Source: Streptacidiphilus rugosus AM-16
GTDB lineage: Bacteria > Actinomycetota > Actinomycetes > Streptomycetales > Streptomycetaceae
Reading direction: 5' to 3'
Length of the DNA stretch: 64,000 bases
NCBI RefSeq assembly: GCF_000744655.1
Contig: NZ_JQMJ01000004.1
Span: forward strand, 4,216,001-4,280,000
A program made the position numbers and the translations under genes. The notes below the pieces were generated by a model. The model did not search any database. It was not told the origin of the DNA and saw only the letters and a list, made by a program, of their open reading frames with translations. Below are positions 43,688 to 52,049 of this stretch, piece by piece (position 1 is the stretch's first letter; every line of letters starts with the position of its first letter).

Positions 43688-44485
43688 ATGTCACCGACGC
43701 CGTCACCGCAGCCGACCCACGCCACCGCCGCCGACGGCGTCCGCATCGCCCACCAGGTGCGGGGCGCGGGCAGGCCGCTGCTCCTGCTGTCCGGCCAGTC
43801 GAACAGCCACCACTGGTGGGACCCGGTCCTGGCGGACTTCCTGGCCCGCTTCCGCACGATCACCCTCGACTACCGGGGCACCGGCGCCAGCGACAAACCG
43901 GACGAGCCGTACAGCACCGAGGGCTTCGCGGAGGACGTCGTCGCGGTGCTCGACCACCTCGCCGTCGAGCGCGCCGACGTCTACGGCACCTCGATGGGCG
44001 GACGGGTGGCCCAGTGGCTGGCCGCCCGCCATCCGGACCGGGTCGGGCGGCTGGTGCTCGGCTGCACCTCCCCCGGCGGCCCGAACGGCGTCGAGCGCGA
44101 CGCCGACGTCGACGCCGCGCTCACCGACCGCGATCCCGCCAGGGCGCGGGCCGCACTGGTCGACCTGATGTACACCCCGGCCTGGACCCTGACCCACCCG
44201 GGTCCGTACGCGACCCTGGGCGATCCGGCCATGCCCGGGTACGCCCGCCGCCGCCACCGGCTGGCCAGCACCCGCCACGACGCCTGGGCCGTGCTTCCCG
44301 ACATCGTCGCGCCCACCCTGGTCGTGCACGGCGCCGAGGACCGCTTCAACCCGACCGCCAATGCGGCGCTGCTGGCAGAGCGCATTCCCGGGGCCCGCCT
44401 CGCCCTGCTCGAGGGCGCCCGGCACGCCTACTTCGAGGAGTTCCGCGCCACCGCGAGCCCGCTGGTCCTGGACTTCCTCGGCTGA
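43688..44485 (+). CDS. Alpha/beta-fold hydrolase
   Basis: 265 aa cytoplasmic. SGQSNSHHWWD and TLDYRGTGASDKPDEPYS are the oxyanion and 'RGxGxSD' regions. The nucleophile Ser is in VYGTSMGGRVAQ, the Asp in VVHGAEDRFNP and the His in EGARHAYFEEF. Typical of 3-oxoadipate-enol-lactonase-like or epoxide-hydrolase-like enzymes. The substrate is undetermined. It is divergent from the VOC gene. Confidence 0.85.
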   Translation: MSPTPSPQPTHATAADGVRIAHQVRGAGRPLLLLSGQSNSHHWWDPVLADFLARFRTITLDYRGTGASDKPDEPYSTEGFAEDVVAVLDHLAVERADVYGTSMGGRVAQWLAARHPDRVGRLVLGCTSPGGPNGVERDADVDAALTDRDPARARAALVDLMYTPAWTLTHPGPYATLGDPAMPGYARRRHRLASTRHDAWAVLPDIVAPTLVVHGAEDRFNPTANAALLAERIPGARLALLEGARHAYFEEFRATASPLVLDFLG

Positions 44486-44597
44486 TCCGCCCGTCAGCCG
44501 ACCGCCGCACCCGGAGTGCGGAGCCGATCGTGCCCTGGTAAGTGTTTTTTATTCGCTTTGCCCAGATTTGGGGCGGCGCCGACAGCAGGAGCGATCG

Positions 44598-45002
44598 ATG
44601 CAGAACTACCCGTTGCTCAACGTCTTCTGGACGATGCTGGAGTTCTTCCTCTGGATCCTCTGGTTCTTCCTGCTCTTCAAGATCATCACAGACATCTTCC
44701 GCAGCCACGACATGGGCGGCGGGGCCAAGGCGGGCTGGATCATCTTCGTCATCCTGCTGCCCTTCCTGGGCGTGCTGGTCTACGTGATCGTCCGCGGCAG
44801 GTCGATGGGCGAGCGCGACATCGAGCAGGCGCAGAAGGCCGACGCCGCCTTCAAGCAGTACGTCCGTGACGCGGCGAGCACCTCCGGCGGCGGCGCGGGC
44901 GGCGGCCACGTGGACGAACTGGCCAAGCTGGCCGAGCTGAAGTCCAGCGGCGCGCTCAGCGAGGAGGAGTACCAGAAGGCCAAGGCCAAGATCCTCGCCT
45001 GA
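44598..45002 (+). CDS. PLDc_N plus SHOCT membrane protein
   Basis: 134 aa. Two helices (about 8-33 and 45-66: FFLWILWFFLLFKII and AGWIIFVILLPFLGVLVYVI) form the phospholipase-D-nuclease N-terminal (PLDc_N) module. A Gly-rich linker leads to a C-terminal SHOCT motif ELAKLAELKSSGALSEEEYQKAKAKIL. AGGAG precedes the ATG. Role unknown; such proteins are usually short membrane regulators. Confidence 0.8.
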   Translation: MQNYPLLNVFWTMLEFFLWILWFFLLFKIITDIFRSHDMGGGAKAGWIIFVILLPFLGVLVYVIVRGRSMGERDIEQAQKADAAFKQYVRDAASTSGGGAGGGHVDELAKLAELKSSGALSEEEYQKAKAKILA

Positions 45003-45092
45003 GCCCCCGCACCACCCGCCCACCCTCCTTCGGCCGGGCGGCCCGCCCGCCCCAGCGGTTGCGGGCCCCCGGGCCCCGGGTTACAACAGATC

Positions 45093-45791
45093 ATGGACAT
45101 CGCCCGGACGGAGTCCCCGGCGAGGCGTCCGGCCCACGCCGCCTGGCACTACGTCAGGCGGGCGCCGGGCACCTTCGTCTGGCTGGCGATCCTCTTCGTG
45201 ACCACGCAGATCGTCCGGCACGTGGACCCGACCGTCGCCGACCACATCCTGGAGAAGCGCTCCACCAACCTGCACTACCTCGCCGTCTCGCCGGTCCGGG
45301 TGCTGATCACCAGCGCGTTCTGGATCGCGGGCGGCGGCTGGTTCTTCTACTTCGTGCTCTACAACATCTTCCACGTCCCGGCCGAACGCTGGCTCGGCAC
45401 CGCACGCTGGCTGGCGGTGCTGGCCATCGCGCACGTCGGGGCGACGTACATCAGCGAGGGCGTCCTCTACTGGTCGATCCAGCACGGCTACGCCCCGGAG
45501 AGCGCGAAGTTCACCCTGGACTACGGCGTCAGCTACGCGCTCGCCGGCGTCGAGGCCGTGCTGACCTATCTGATCGTGCGGCCGTGGCGGTACCTCTACG
45601 TCGTCTGCGTGCTCGGCTACTACGGCTTCGCACTGATCCACACCAGGGACTTCACCAGCGTCGGGCACTTCACCGCCGCGCTGCTCGGACTCGCCTGCTA
45701 CCCGCTGACCCGCGGCCGCCCCGGCTCCTTCGACCCCGCCGCGGCCGCCCGTTCCGCCTGGCAGTGGCTCCGCCGACGCCGGACGACATGA
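45093..45791 (+). CDS. Rhomboid-like membrane protein
   Basis: 232 aa with about six hydrophobic helices. S147 in DYGVSYALAG and H192 in VGHFTAALLG occupy the positions of the rhomboid serine protease dyad (GxS ... H on a later helix). The usual GxSG is GVSY here, so activity is uncertain. Related actinobacterial proteins are annotated rhomboid-like. It ends just before the operator region of the GH64 gene; no functional link is implied. Confidence 0.6.
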   Translation: MDIARTESPARRPAHAAWHYVRRAPGTFVWLAILFVTTQIVRHVDPTVADHILEKRSTNLHYLAVSPVRVLITSAFWIAGGGWFFYFVLYNIFHVPAERWLGTARWLAVLAIAHVGATYISEGVLYWSIQHGYAPESAKFTLDYGVSYALAGVEAVLTYLIVRPWRYLYVVCVLGYYGFALIHTRDFTSVGHFTAALLGLACYPLTRGRPGSFDPAAAARSAWQWLRRRRTT

Positions 45792-45798
45792 GCCCGAC

Positions 45799-45812
45799 AT
45801 AGAGCGCTCTCA
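45799..45812. promoter_or_regulatory. Distal GAGCGCTC operator half-match upstream of GH64
   Basis: The palindromic core AGAGCGCTCT (45801-45810), followed by CA, matches the proximal operator except in the two left flank bases. It lies about 100 bp upstream of the main operator, so looping between two repressor sites is possible. Confidence 0.55.
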
Positions 45813-45857
45813 CATCACCCTCAGCGTGAAATTGACGAAGGATCCTTGCCGCAGACC

Positions 45858-45886
45858 TTGACATGTTCTCAGCTCCCTCCTAAAAA
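45858..45886 (+). promoter_or_regulatory. Promoter of the GH64-GH3 operon
   Basis: TTGACA (45858-45863), exactly 17 bases, then TAAAAA (45881-45886): a near-consensus vegetative promoter. The predicted start site (about 45893) falls directly before the 16-bp operator. Confidence 0.75.
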
Positions 45887-45896
45887 GACTCCTGGC

Positions 45897-45912
45897 GTGA
45901 GAGCGCTCTCAC
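45897..45912. promoter_or_regulatory. LacI-type operator of the GH64-GH3 operon
   Basis: GTGAGAGCGCTCTCAC is a perfect 16-bp palindrome just after the predicted transcription start. It shares the GAGCGCTC core with the CebR box but has AGA/TCT in place of GGG/CCC around it, suggesting either relaxed CebR binding or a paralogous repressor. Confidence 0.8.
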
Positions 45913-45952
45913 ATCCCTCGCCGCCACCCCGCGCGCACCCAGGAGCCGCAGC

Positions 45953-47728
45953 ATGCCAGGGAATCGTCATCCCGCCCGCACCGCTCTCCGCAGGCCTCCG
46001 GCAGGCCTGACCCTGCTCACCGTCGTCGCCCTGTTCGCGAGCCTGCTGCTCGCGCTGGCGCAGTCCCCCGCGCACGCGGCGGGCACCCTGCTCTCCCAGG
46101 GCAGACCGGCGACGGCCTCGTCCACCGAGAACGCCGGCACCCCCGCATCCGCCGCGGTCGACGGCAACACCGGCACCCGCTGGTCCAGCGCCTTCAGCGA
46201 CCCCCAGTGGCTCCAGGTCGACCTCGGCAGCAGCGCGAGCATCAGCCAGGTCGTGCTGCAGTGGGAGACGGCCTACGCCACCGCCTTCCAGATCCAGACC
46301 TCGACCGACGGCTCCACTTGGACCTCGATCTACTCCACCACCACCGGTACCGGCGGCACCCAGACCCTCGACGTCACCGGAACCGGCCGCTACGTGCGCA
46401 TGTACGGCACCGCGCGGGCGACCCAGTACGGCTACTCCCTGTGGGAGTTCCAGGTCTACGGCACCGCGGGCTCCGGCGGCGGGGGCACGAGCTGCGGCAC
46501 CACGAACGCCGCCCTGAACCGGCCGGCGACCGCCTCCTCCACCGAGAACGCCGGCACCCCCGCGTCCGCCGCCGTCGACGGCGACACCGGCACCCGCTGG
46601 TCCAGCGCCTTCAGCGACCCCCAGTGGCTCCAAGTGGACCTCGGCAGCAGCGTGACCGTCTGTCAGGTCGTGCTGAACTGGGAGGCCGCCTACGCCACGG
46701 GCTACCAGATCCAGACCTCGAACGACGCCGTCAACTGGAGCACCGCCTACTCCACCACCACCGGCAAGGGCGGCACCGAGACGCTGAGCCTCAACGGAAC
46801 CGGCCGCTACCTGCGCCTGTACGGCACCGCCCGGGCCACCGCCTACGGCTACTCGCTGTGGGAGCTGCAGGCGTTCACCACCTCGACCTCCTCCGGCGGC
46901 GGGGGCTCGGACCCGTTCTGGGGCGACACCAGCACCATCCCGGCCGCGCAGAACGTGGTCGAGGTGAAGGTGCTCAACCGCACGAACGGCCAGTACCCGG
47001 ACAGTCAGGTCTACTGGAGCTTCAACGGCCAGACCCACTCCATCGCCGAGCAGCCCTACCTCGACATGCCCGCCAACTCGGCCGGGCGGATGTACTTCTA
47101 CCTCGGCTCGCCGAACAGCAAGTACTTCGACTTCATCGAGTTCACGGTCGGCGCGAACGTCTTCAACGGCAACACCACCCGCGTCGACGCCTTCGGCCTG
47201 CCCATCGCCATGCGACTGCACTCCAAGGACGGCTACGACGTCCAGGTCGGCGAGACGCAGCAGGTGTTCACCGAGGACCGCACCGCGCTGTTCCAGGACT
47301 TCGTGAACGCGGTGCCGCAGCAGTTCAAGGTGCTCGCCCAGACCCAGGCGCCGTACCGGATCATCGCCCCCGGCAGCGACCCGAGCTTCCAGGCCGGCGG
47401 CGTCAACGCCGACTACTTCACCGCCTACGCCAACTCGGTCGGCGTGAACGCCCCGACCTCCGACGTGTTCGGCTGCGCCGGGGTCCTGGCGAGCCAGCCC
47501 GGCGAGTGCGCCGCACTCAACCGGCATGTCGCGACGCTGCCGCAGGCGCAGTGGTCCGACCCGAGCCAGTACTACCCGGCCGGTCCTGCCAACTACTACG
47601 CCGAGTTCTGGCACGACCACGCGATCAACAACCTGGCCTACGGCTTCCCTTACGACGACTACGCCGGCCAGTCCTCCTACATCTCCCACAGCGACCCGCA
47701 GTGGCTCGAAGTGGCGGTGGGCTGGTGA
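45953..47728 (+). CDS. Secreted GH64 beta-1,3-glucanase with two CBM32 modules
   Basis: 591 aa. Signal peptide (about 1-42, ending AHAA). Two CBM32/discoidin modules (about 44-172 and 182-308), each with TASSTENAGTPASAAVDG and a YGYSLWE end, joined by Gly/Ser linkers. The thaumatin-like GH64 domain (about 317-591) has E396 (FDFIEFTV) and D412 (TTRVDAFGLPI), spaced 16 residues as the catalytic pair E154/D170 I recall from the Streptomyces matensis laminaripentaose-producing enzyme; VFGCAGVL and GFPYDDYAGQSS also agree. It should release laminari-oligosaccharides from beta-1,3-glucan. Its TGA overlaps a potential GTG start of the next gene. Confidence 0.88.
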   Translation: MPGNRHPARTALRRPPAGLTLLTVVALFASLLLALAQSPAHAAGTLLSQGRPATASSTENAGTPASAAVDGNTGTRWSSAFSDPQWLQVDLGSSASISQVVLQWETAYATAFQIQTSTDGSTWTSIYSTTTGTGGTQTLDVTGTGRYVRMYGTARATQYGYSLWEFQVYGTAGSGGGGTSCGTTNAALNRPATASSTENAGTPASAAVDGDTGTRWSSAFSDPQWLQVDLGSSVTVCQVVLNWEAAYATGYQIQTSNDAVNWSTAYSTTTGKGGTETLSLNGTGRYLRLYGTARATAYGYSLWELQAFTTSTSSGGGGSDPFWGDTSTIPAAQNVVEVKVLNRTNGQYPDSQVYWSFNGQTHSIAEQPYLDMPANSAGRMYFYLGSPNSKYFDFIEFTVGANVFNGNTTRVDAFGLPIAMRLHSKDGYDVQVGETQQVFTEDRTALFQDFVNAVPQQFKVLAQTQAPYRIIAPGSDPSFQAGGVNADYFTAYANSVGVNAPTSDVFGCAGVLASQPGECAALNRHVATLPQAQWSDPSQYYPAGPANYYAEFWHDHAINNLAYGFPYDDYAGQSSYISHSDPQWLEVAVGW

Positions 47729-49098
47729 ATCCGATGAGGCATACCCACCGCTACCGGTCGCGGCTGCGCGGCCGTCCGTTCTGGACGGCGGGGCTCGCCG
47801 TCCTGGCCCTGCTGGCCGCCGTGCTGTCCGGGACGGGCACCGCGCACGCCGCGGCGACCCTGCTCTCCCAGGGCCGCCCGGCGACGGCCTCCTCGACCGA
47901 GAACGCCGGCACCCCCGCCTCCGCCGCGGTCGACGGCAACACCGGCACCCGCTGGTCCAGCCAGGCCGCCGACCCTCAGTGGCTCCAGGTCGACCTGGGC
48001 TCCACCGCCTCCCTCACCCAGGTGGTGCTGAACTGGGAGACCGCCTACGCGACGGCCTTCCAGATCCAGACCTCGGCCGACGGCTCGAACTGGACCTCGG
48101 TCTACTCCACCACCACCGGCACCGGCGGCACCCAGACCCTCGACGTCACCGGGAGCGGCCGCTACGTCCGGATGTACGGCACCGCGCGCGCCACCGGATA
48201 CGGCTACTCCCTGTGGGAGTTCCAGGTCTACGGCACCGCGGGCTCCGGCGGCGGGGGCACGAGCTGCGGCACGCAGAACGCGGCGCTGAACCAGCCCGCG
48301 ACGGCGTCCTCCACGGAGAACGCCGGCGCGCCCGCGGCGGCCGCCGTCGACGGCAACACCGGCACCCGCTGGTCCAGCGCCTTCAGCGACCCGCAGTGGC
48401 TGGAGGTCGACCTGGGCTCCACGCTGACGATCTGCCAGGTCGTGCTGAACTGGGAGACGGCCTACGCGACGGCCTTCCAGATCCAGACCTCGACCGACAA
48501 CACCAACTGGACCTCGGTCTACTCCACCACCACCGGCACCGGCGGCACCCAGACCCTCGACGTCTCGGGCACCGGCCGGTACATCCGGATGTACGGCACC
48601 GCCCGCGCGACCCAGTACGGCTACTCCCTCTGGGAGTTCCAGGTCTTCTCGGGCGGCAGCGGCGGCTCGGGCGGCGGAGGCGGCGGCGGAGGTGGCGGCG
48701 GCAACTGCGGCACCGACAACGCGGCCCTGGGACACCCGGCCACCGCGTCGTCGATCCAGGATTCCAACCCCGCCTACGACCCCTTCTACGCCACCGACGG
48801 CAGCACGCTGACCCGCTGGTCGAGTGCGATCGCCGACCCGCAGTGGATCGACGTGGACCTCGGCGGCAGCCTGCCGATCTGCCAGGTGGTGCTCCAGTGG
48901 GAGAACGCCTACGCCTCCGCCTTCCAGATCCAGATCTCGAACGACAACACGAACTGGACCTCGGTCTACTCCACCACCACCGGCACCGGCGGCACCCAGA
49001 CCCTGAACGTCACCGGAACCGGCCGCTACGTGCGCATGTACGCCACCGCGCGCGGGACCGGTTACGGTGACTCGCTCTGGGAGTTCTCGGTCTACACC
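46081..49098 (+). repeat. Five near-identical CBM32 coding repeats across two genes
   Basis: Two modules in the GH64 gene and three in the GH3 gene share long stretches of the same DNA, for example the part coding for STTTGTGGTQTLDV and GTARAT-YGYSLWEFQVYGT. The third GH3 module is the most diverged (SSIQDSNPAYDPFY). Identity at silent positions as well suggests recent duplication or gene conversion. Confidence 0.75.
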
Positions 49099-51180
49099 GT
49101 GGGCGACCAGACCGTCACCATCCCCCCGCCCCCGCCGCAGCCGGCGCCGGGCAACTGCCCCTGGATCAACGAGCCCAGCGTGGCCGTCTCGACCCGCGTC
49201 GCCCAGCTGATGGGCGCCATGACGCAGGACCAGAAGGACGCGATGCTCTACGGCGACGGTTCGAGCGTCTACATCGGGCAGATCGCCGGACAGCCGTCGC
49301 TCTGCATCCCGAGCGTCAATCTGGAGGACGGGCCCAGCGGTGTGGGCGACGGCCTCGGCGGTGTCACCCAGTTCCCCGACGGGGAGGTGTCCGCGGCCAC
49401 CTTCGACCCCGGCTACGAGCACGACTTCGGCGCGGCCGTGGGCCAGGAGTTCGCGGGCAAGGGCGTGAACGTCTCCCTCGGCCCGACCATCAACATGGTG
49501 CGCGACCCGCGCTGGGGCCGCTCCTACGAGACCTTCGGCGAGGACCCGTACCTCACCGGCGAGATCGTGAGCGCGGACGTCCAGGGCATGCAGAGCCAGG
49601 GCGTGATGGCCGAGGTCAAGCACGCGGCCGCGTACAACATCGAGCAGCCGAACGCCCCGGGCAACGAGATCATCGACAGCCGCACGCTGCAGGAGATCTA
49701 CCTGCCGGGCTTCCAGACCGCCATCGAGAAGGGCGGCGCGGCGGCGCTGATGTGCGGGTACTCCATGGTGAACGGCAACTACTCCTGCCAGAACCCGCAG
49801 GTCGAGAACGTCCCGATGTACCAGCAGGCGGGGTTCCAGGGCTTCATCACCTCCGACTGGGGCGGCATCCACTCCACCGTGCCCTCGGCCAACGCCGGTG
49901 AGACGGTGGAGATGCCCTTCGGCGGGTTCTTCGCGGCCTCACTGGAGCAGGCCGTCGCGGCCGGGCAGGTCACCCAGGCCACCTTCGACACGATGGTGTC
50001 CCGGGTCCTGACCCAGATGTTCCGCTTCGGCATGTTCGACAAGGCGCCGAGCGGGTCCACCACCGCCATCGTGGCCACGCCCGCGCACCGCGCGGTCGCG
50101 CTCAAGGGCGACGAGGAGGGCACCGTGCTGCTGAAGAACAACGGGGTGCTGCCGCTCAACCCGAACGGCAACGAGTCGATCGCGGTGATCGGCACCCAGG
50201 CCGGGGCCGGCGCGATCACCGGTGGCGGCGGCAGCGGCAGCGCCACCAGCACCGGCACCTACTCGCCGCTGTACAGCCTGCAGCAGCGCACCGCGGGGTC
50301 GAAGGTCACGGTCGGCTACGACGACGGGACGAACCAGGCCTCCGCGGTGGCCCTGGCCAAGTCGTCGAGCGTGGCGATCGTCTTCGCCTCCGACAACTAC
50401 GGACACGAGGAGTCCGACAACACCACGCTCAACCTCCCGGGCAACCAGGACGCGCTGATCTCCGCGGTCGCCGCGGCCAACCCGAACACGATCGTCATGC
50501 TGAGCGACAACTCGGCGATCATGATGCCGTGGCTGAACCAGGTCGCGGGCGTGTTCGAGGGCTTCTACCAGGGCCAGGAGTTCGGCCAGGCGGTGGCGGC
50601 GCTGCTCTTCGGCGACGTGAACCCCTCGGGGCACCTGCCGATCACCTTCCCCGCCTCGCTCACTCAGGTGCCGGCGAGCACGGCCGCGCAGTGGCCGGGC
50701 GTCAACGGCACGGTGCAGTACTCCGAGGGGCTCGACATCGGGTACCGCTGGTACGACGCGAACAACGTCACGCCGCTGTTCCCGTTCGGCTTCGGCCTGT
50801 CCTACACCAACTTCTCGTTCGGCAACCTGCAGATCGGGGCGCTGAACAACGGACAGGCGACCGTGACGGCCACCGTCACCAACACCGGGAGCCGGGCCGG
50901 GACCGAGGTCGCCCAGCTGTACGTGGGCGATCCCGGCTCGGCCGGGGAGCCGCCGCACCAGCTCAAGGGCTTCCAGCGGATCACGCTGAACCCCGGCGCG
51001 TCCGGCACGGTCACCTTCACGGTGACCGCGCACGACCTGGCGCACTGGGACACCACGTCCGGCAACTGGATCGCGTCGGCGGGCGCGTACCAGATCCTGG
51101 TCGGGGACAGCTCCCGCAACCTGCCGCTGAGCGGCAACCTCACCAACCCGACCGGCGTCACCGCGAACGCGATGGACTGA
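47734..51180 (+). CDS. Secreted GH3 glycosidase with three CBM32 modules
   Basis: 1148 aa from the ATG at 47734 (GGTGA five bases upstream); a GTG at 47725 overlapping the GH64 stop would add three residues. Signal peptide (about 1-39), CBM32 modules at about 41-170, 178-307 and 326-455, the last two separated by a run of glycines. The GH3 catalytic part starts near 474: LEDGPSGVGDG, RDPRWGRSYETFGEDPYL, VKHAAAYN and nucleophile D708 in ITSDWGGIHST. The second GH3 domain and C-terminal FN3-like domain follow (VAQLYVGD, LKGFQRI). Probably a beta-glucosidase finishing GH64 products; coupled translation ties both outputs. Confidence 0.87.
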   Translation: MRHTHRYRSRLRGRPFWTAGLAVLALLAAVLSGTGTAHAAATLLSQGRPATASSTENAGTPASAAVDGNTGTRWSSQAADPQWLQVDLGSTASLTQVVLNWETAYATAFQIQTSADGSNWTSVYSTTTGTGGTQTLDVTGSGRYVRMYGTARATGYGYSLWEFQVYGTAGSGGGGTSCGTQNAALNQPATASSTENAGAPAAAAVDGNTGTRWSSAFSDPQWLEVDLGSTLTICQVVLNWETAYATAFQIQTSTDNTNWTSVYSTTTGTGGTQTLDVSGTGRYIRMYGTARATQYGYSLWEFQVFSGGSGGSGGGGGGGGGGGNCGTDNAALGHPATASSIQDSNPAYDPFYATDGSTLTRWSSAIADPQWIDVDLGGSLPICQVVLQWENAYASAFQIQISNDNTNWTSVYSTTTGTGGTQTLNVTGTGRYVRMYATARGTGYGDSLWEFSVYTVGDQTVTIPPPPPQPAPGNCPWINEPSVAVSTRVAQLMGAMTQDQKDAMLYGDGSSVYIGQIAGQPSLCIPSVNLEDGPSGVGDGLGGVTQFPDGEVSAATFDPGYEHDFGAAVGQEFAGKGVNVSLGPTINMVRDPRWGRSYETFGEDPYLTGEIVSADVQGMQSQGVMAEVKHAAAYNIEQPNAPGNEIIDSRTLQEIYLPGFQTAIEKGGAAALMCGYSMVNGNYSCQNPQVENVPMYQQAGFQGFITSDWGGIHSTVPSANAGETVEMPFGGFFAASLEQAVAAGQVTQATFDTMVSRVLTQMFRFGMFDKAPSGSTTAIVATPAHRAVALKGDEEGTVLLKNNGVLPLNPNGNESIAVIGTQAGAGAITGGGGSGSATSTGTYSPLYSLQQRTAGSKVTVGYDDGTNQASAVALAKSSSVAIVFASDNYGHEESDNTTLNLPGNQDALISAVAAANPNTIVMLSDNSAIMMPWLNQVAGVFEGFYQGQEFGQAVAALLFGDVNPSGHLPITFPASLTQVPASTAAQWPGVNGTVQYSEGLDIGYRWYDANNVTPLFPFGFGLSYTNFSFGNLQIGALNNGQATVTATVTNTGSRAGTEVAQLYVGDPGSAGEPPHQLKGFQRITLNPGASGTVTFTVTAHDLAHWDTTSGNWIASAGAYQILVGDSSRNLPLSGNLTNPTGVTANAMD

Positions 51181-51204
51181 GCCGGGCGTCCCACCCGCAC
51201 GAGG

Positions 51205-51250
51205 GGCGGGGACCGCGACGGTGGCTCACTGCCCCGTCGCGGTCCCCGCC
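51205..51250. terminator. Bidirectional terminator after the GH3 gene
   Basis: A 17-bp perfect stem, GGCGGGGACCGCGACGG (51205-51221) with its complement at 51234-51250 and a 12-base loop. It lies between two convergent stop codons and can serve both genes. Confidence 0.85.
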
Positions 51251-51278
51251 GCGCGCATGCGTGCCTTCCGCCCGCGCG

Positions 51279-51602
51279 CTACTGCCCGACGAAGGAGTAG
51301 CTGCGGTAGACCACGTTGTTGGCGCCGACGCCGACCGAGGTCTCCGTGGAGAGGTAGTCGTTGTGGCCGGTGCAGTCGGCCGACGGGTAGAGCCGCATGT
51401 CCGCGAGGGTGTTGTCGAAGACCGAGCTCACCCCGATCGGTGCGAAGAGATGGCAGGCCTTGTCGGGCGGGTTCGAGATGGTCTCCACGACCCTGCCGTT
51501 GCTCGCGCTGACGGTGCCCACGGGCGGGTCGGCGCAGCCGGCCAGGGCGGCCAGGAGCGCGGCTCCGCCCAGCACGAAGGCGAAGGATCTGCTGCGGGTC
51601 AT
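51279..51602 (-). CDS. Small lipoprotein of unknown function
   Basis: 107 aa from the ATG at 51602 with GGAGGAGAG upstream. Lipobox LAGC at about residue 23. The mature 85 aa contain two cysteines (KACHLFAPIGVSS, SADCTGHNDYLS) that may form a disulfide, and VYRSYSFVG at the end, somewhat like small gamma-crystallin-type inhibitors. No confident family. It is divergent from the dodecin gene. Confidence 0.65.
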   Translation of the reverse strand: MTRSRSFAFVLGGAALLAALAGCADPPVGTVSASNGRVVETISNPPDKACHLFAPIGVSSVFDNTLADMRLYPSADCTGHNDYLSTETSVGVGANNVVYRSYSFVGQ

Positions 51603-51755
51603 CTCTGCTCTCCTCCTCGGCCCGGGCTCTCCCTCCCAGGCTAGGCAGGCCGGACCGATCGCGCCGCCCGGCGGCGACCGTCCGGGTGAGCGGTCGCGTG
51701 GCGGGCCGCCTGACCCTGCGCGAAGGTGGAAGGACCCGAGCCTCCGGAGGCGGCC

Positions 51756-51962
51756 ATGACCGACAGCACCTACCGCGTGACCGAGATCGTCGGCACCTCC
51801 TCGGAGGGCGTCGACGCGGCGATCCGCAGCGCGCTGGGACGCGCGTCGCAGACCCTGCACGGCCTGGACTGGTTCGAGGTGACCCAGATCCGCGGCAGCA
51901 TCGAGGAGGGCCAGGTCAAGCAGTTCCAGGTGGGCCTGAAGGTCGGCTTCCGCCTGGACTAG
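51756..51962 (+). CDS. Dodecin (flavin-binding)
   Basis: 68 aa. TYRVTEIVGTSSEGVDAAIRSAL, LDWFEVTQIRGSIEEG and YQ/FQVGLKVGFRL cover the whole dodecin fold, with the conserved Trp that stacks on the flavin (W39 region). It forms hollow dodecamers that store riboflavin or FMN. GGAGG precedes the ATG. Confidence 0.92.
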   Translation: MTDSTYRVTEIVGTSSEGVDAAIRSALGRASQTLHGLDWFEVTQIRGSIEEGQVKQFQVGLKVGFRLD

Positions 51963-51971
51963 GACCTCCCA

Positions 51972-52019
51972 GGGACGGGCCCGCCGGGAGCCCGTCCCGC
52001 TCGGCGCCGACCGAGCGGG
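51972..52019. terminator. Two overlapping hairpins between dodecin and P450 genes
   Basis: GGGACGGGC (51972-51980) pairs with GCCCGTCCC (51990-51998), and CCCGCTCGG (51996-52004) pairs with CCGAGCGGG (52011-52019). The stems share three bases and exclude one another. They serve convergent transcription from both sides. Confidence 0.65.
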
Positions 52020-52049
52020 AGCGGGTCACCCGGCGTCAGGCCCGAGGGC

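Noticed and set aside
45093-47728. Rhomboid-like gene as part of the GH64 operon
   Set aside because: A strong promoter and operator separate them, and the operator palindromes start within 10 bases after its stop.
48661-48712. Glycine-codon-rich tract as a possible regulatory or unstable repeat
   Set aside because: It is in frame and codes for the linker between CBM32 modules two and three.
47677-49872. A 731-aa antisense frame through the CBM32 repeats
   Set aside because: Shadow frame produced by high GC; its apparent repeats only reflect the CBM32 repeats on the other strand.
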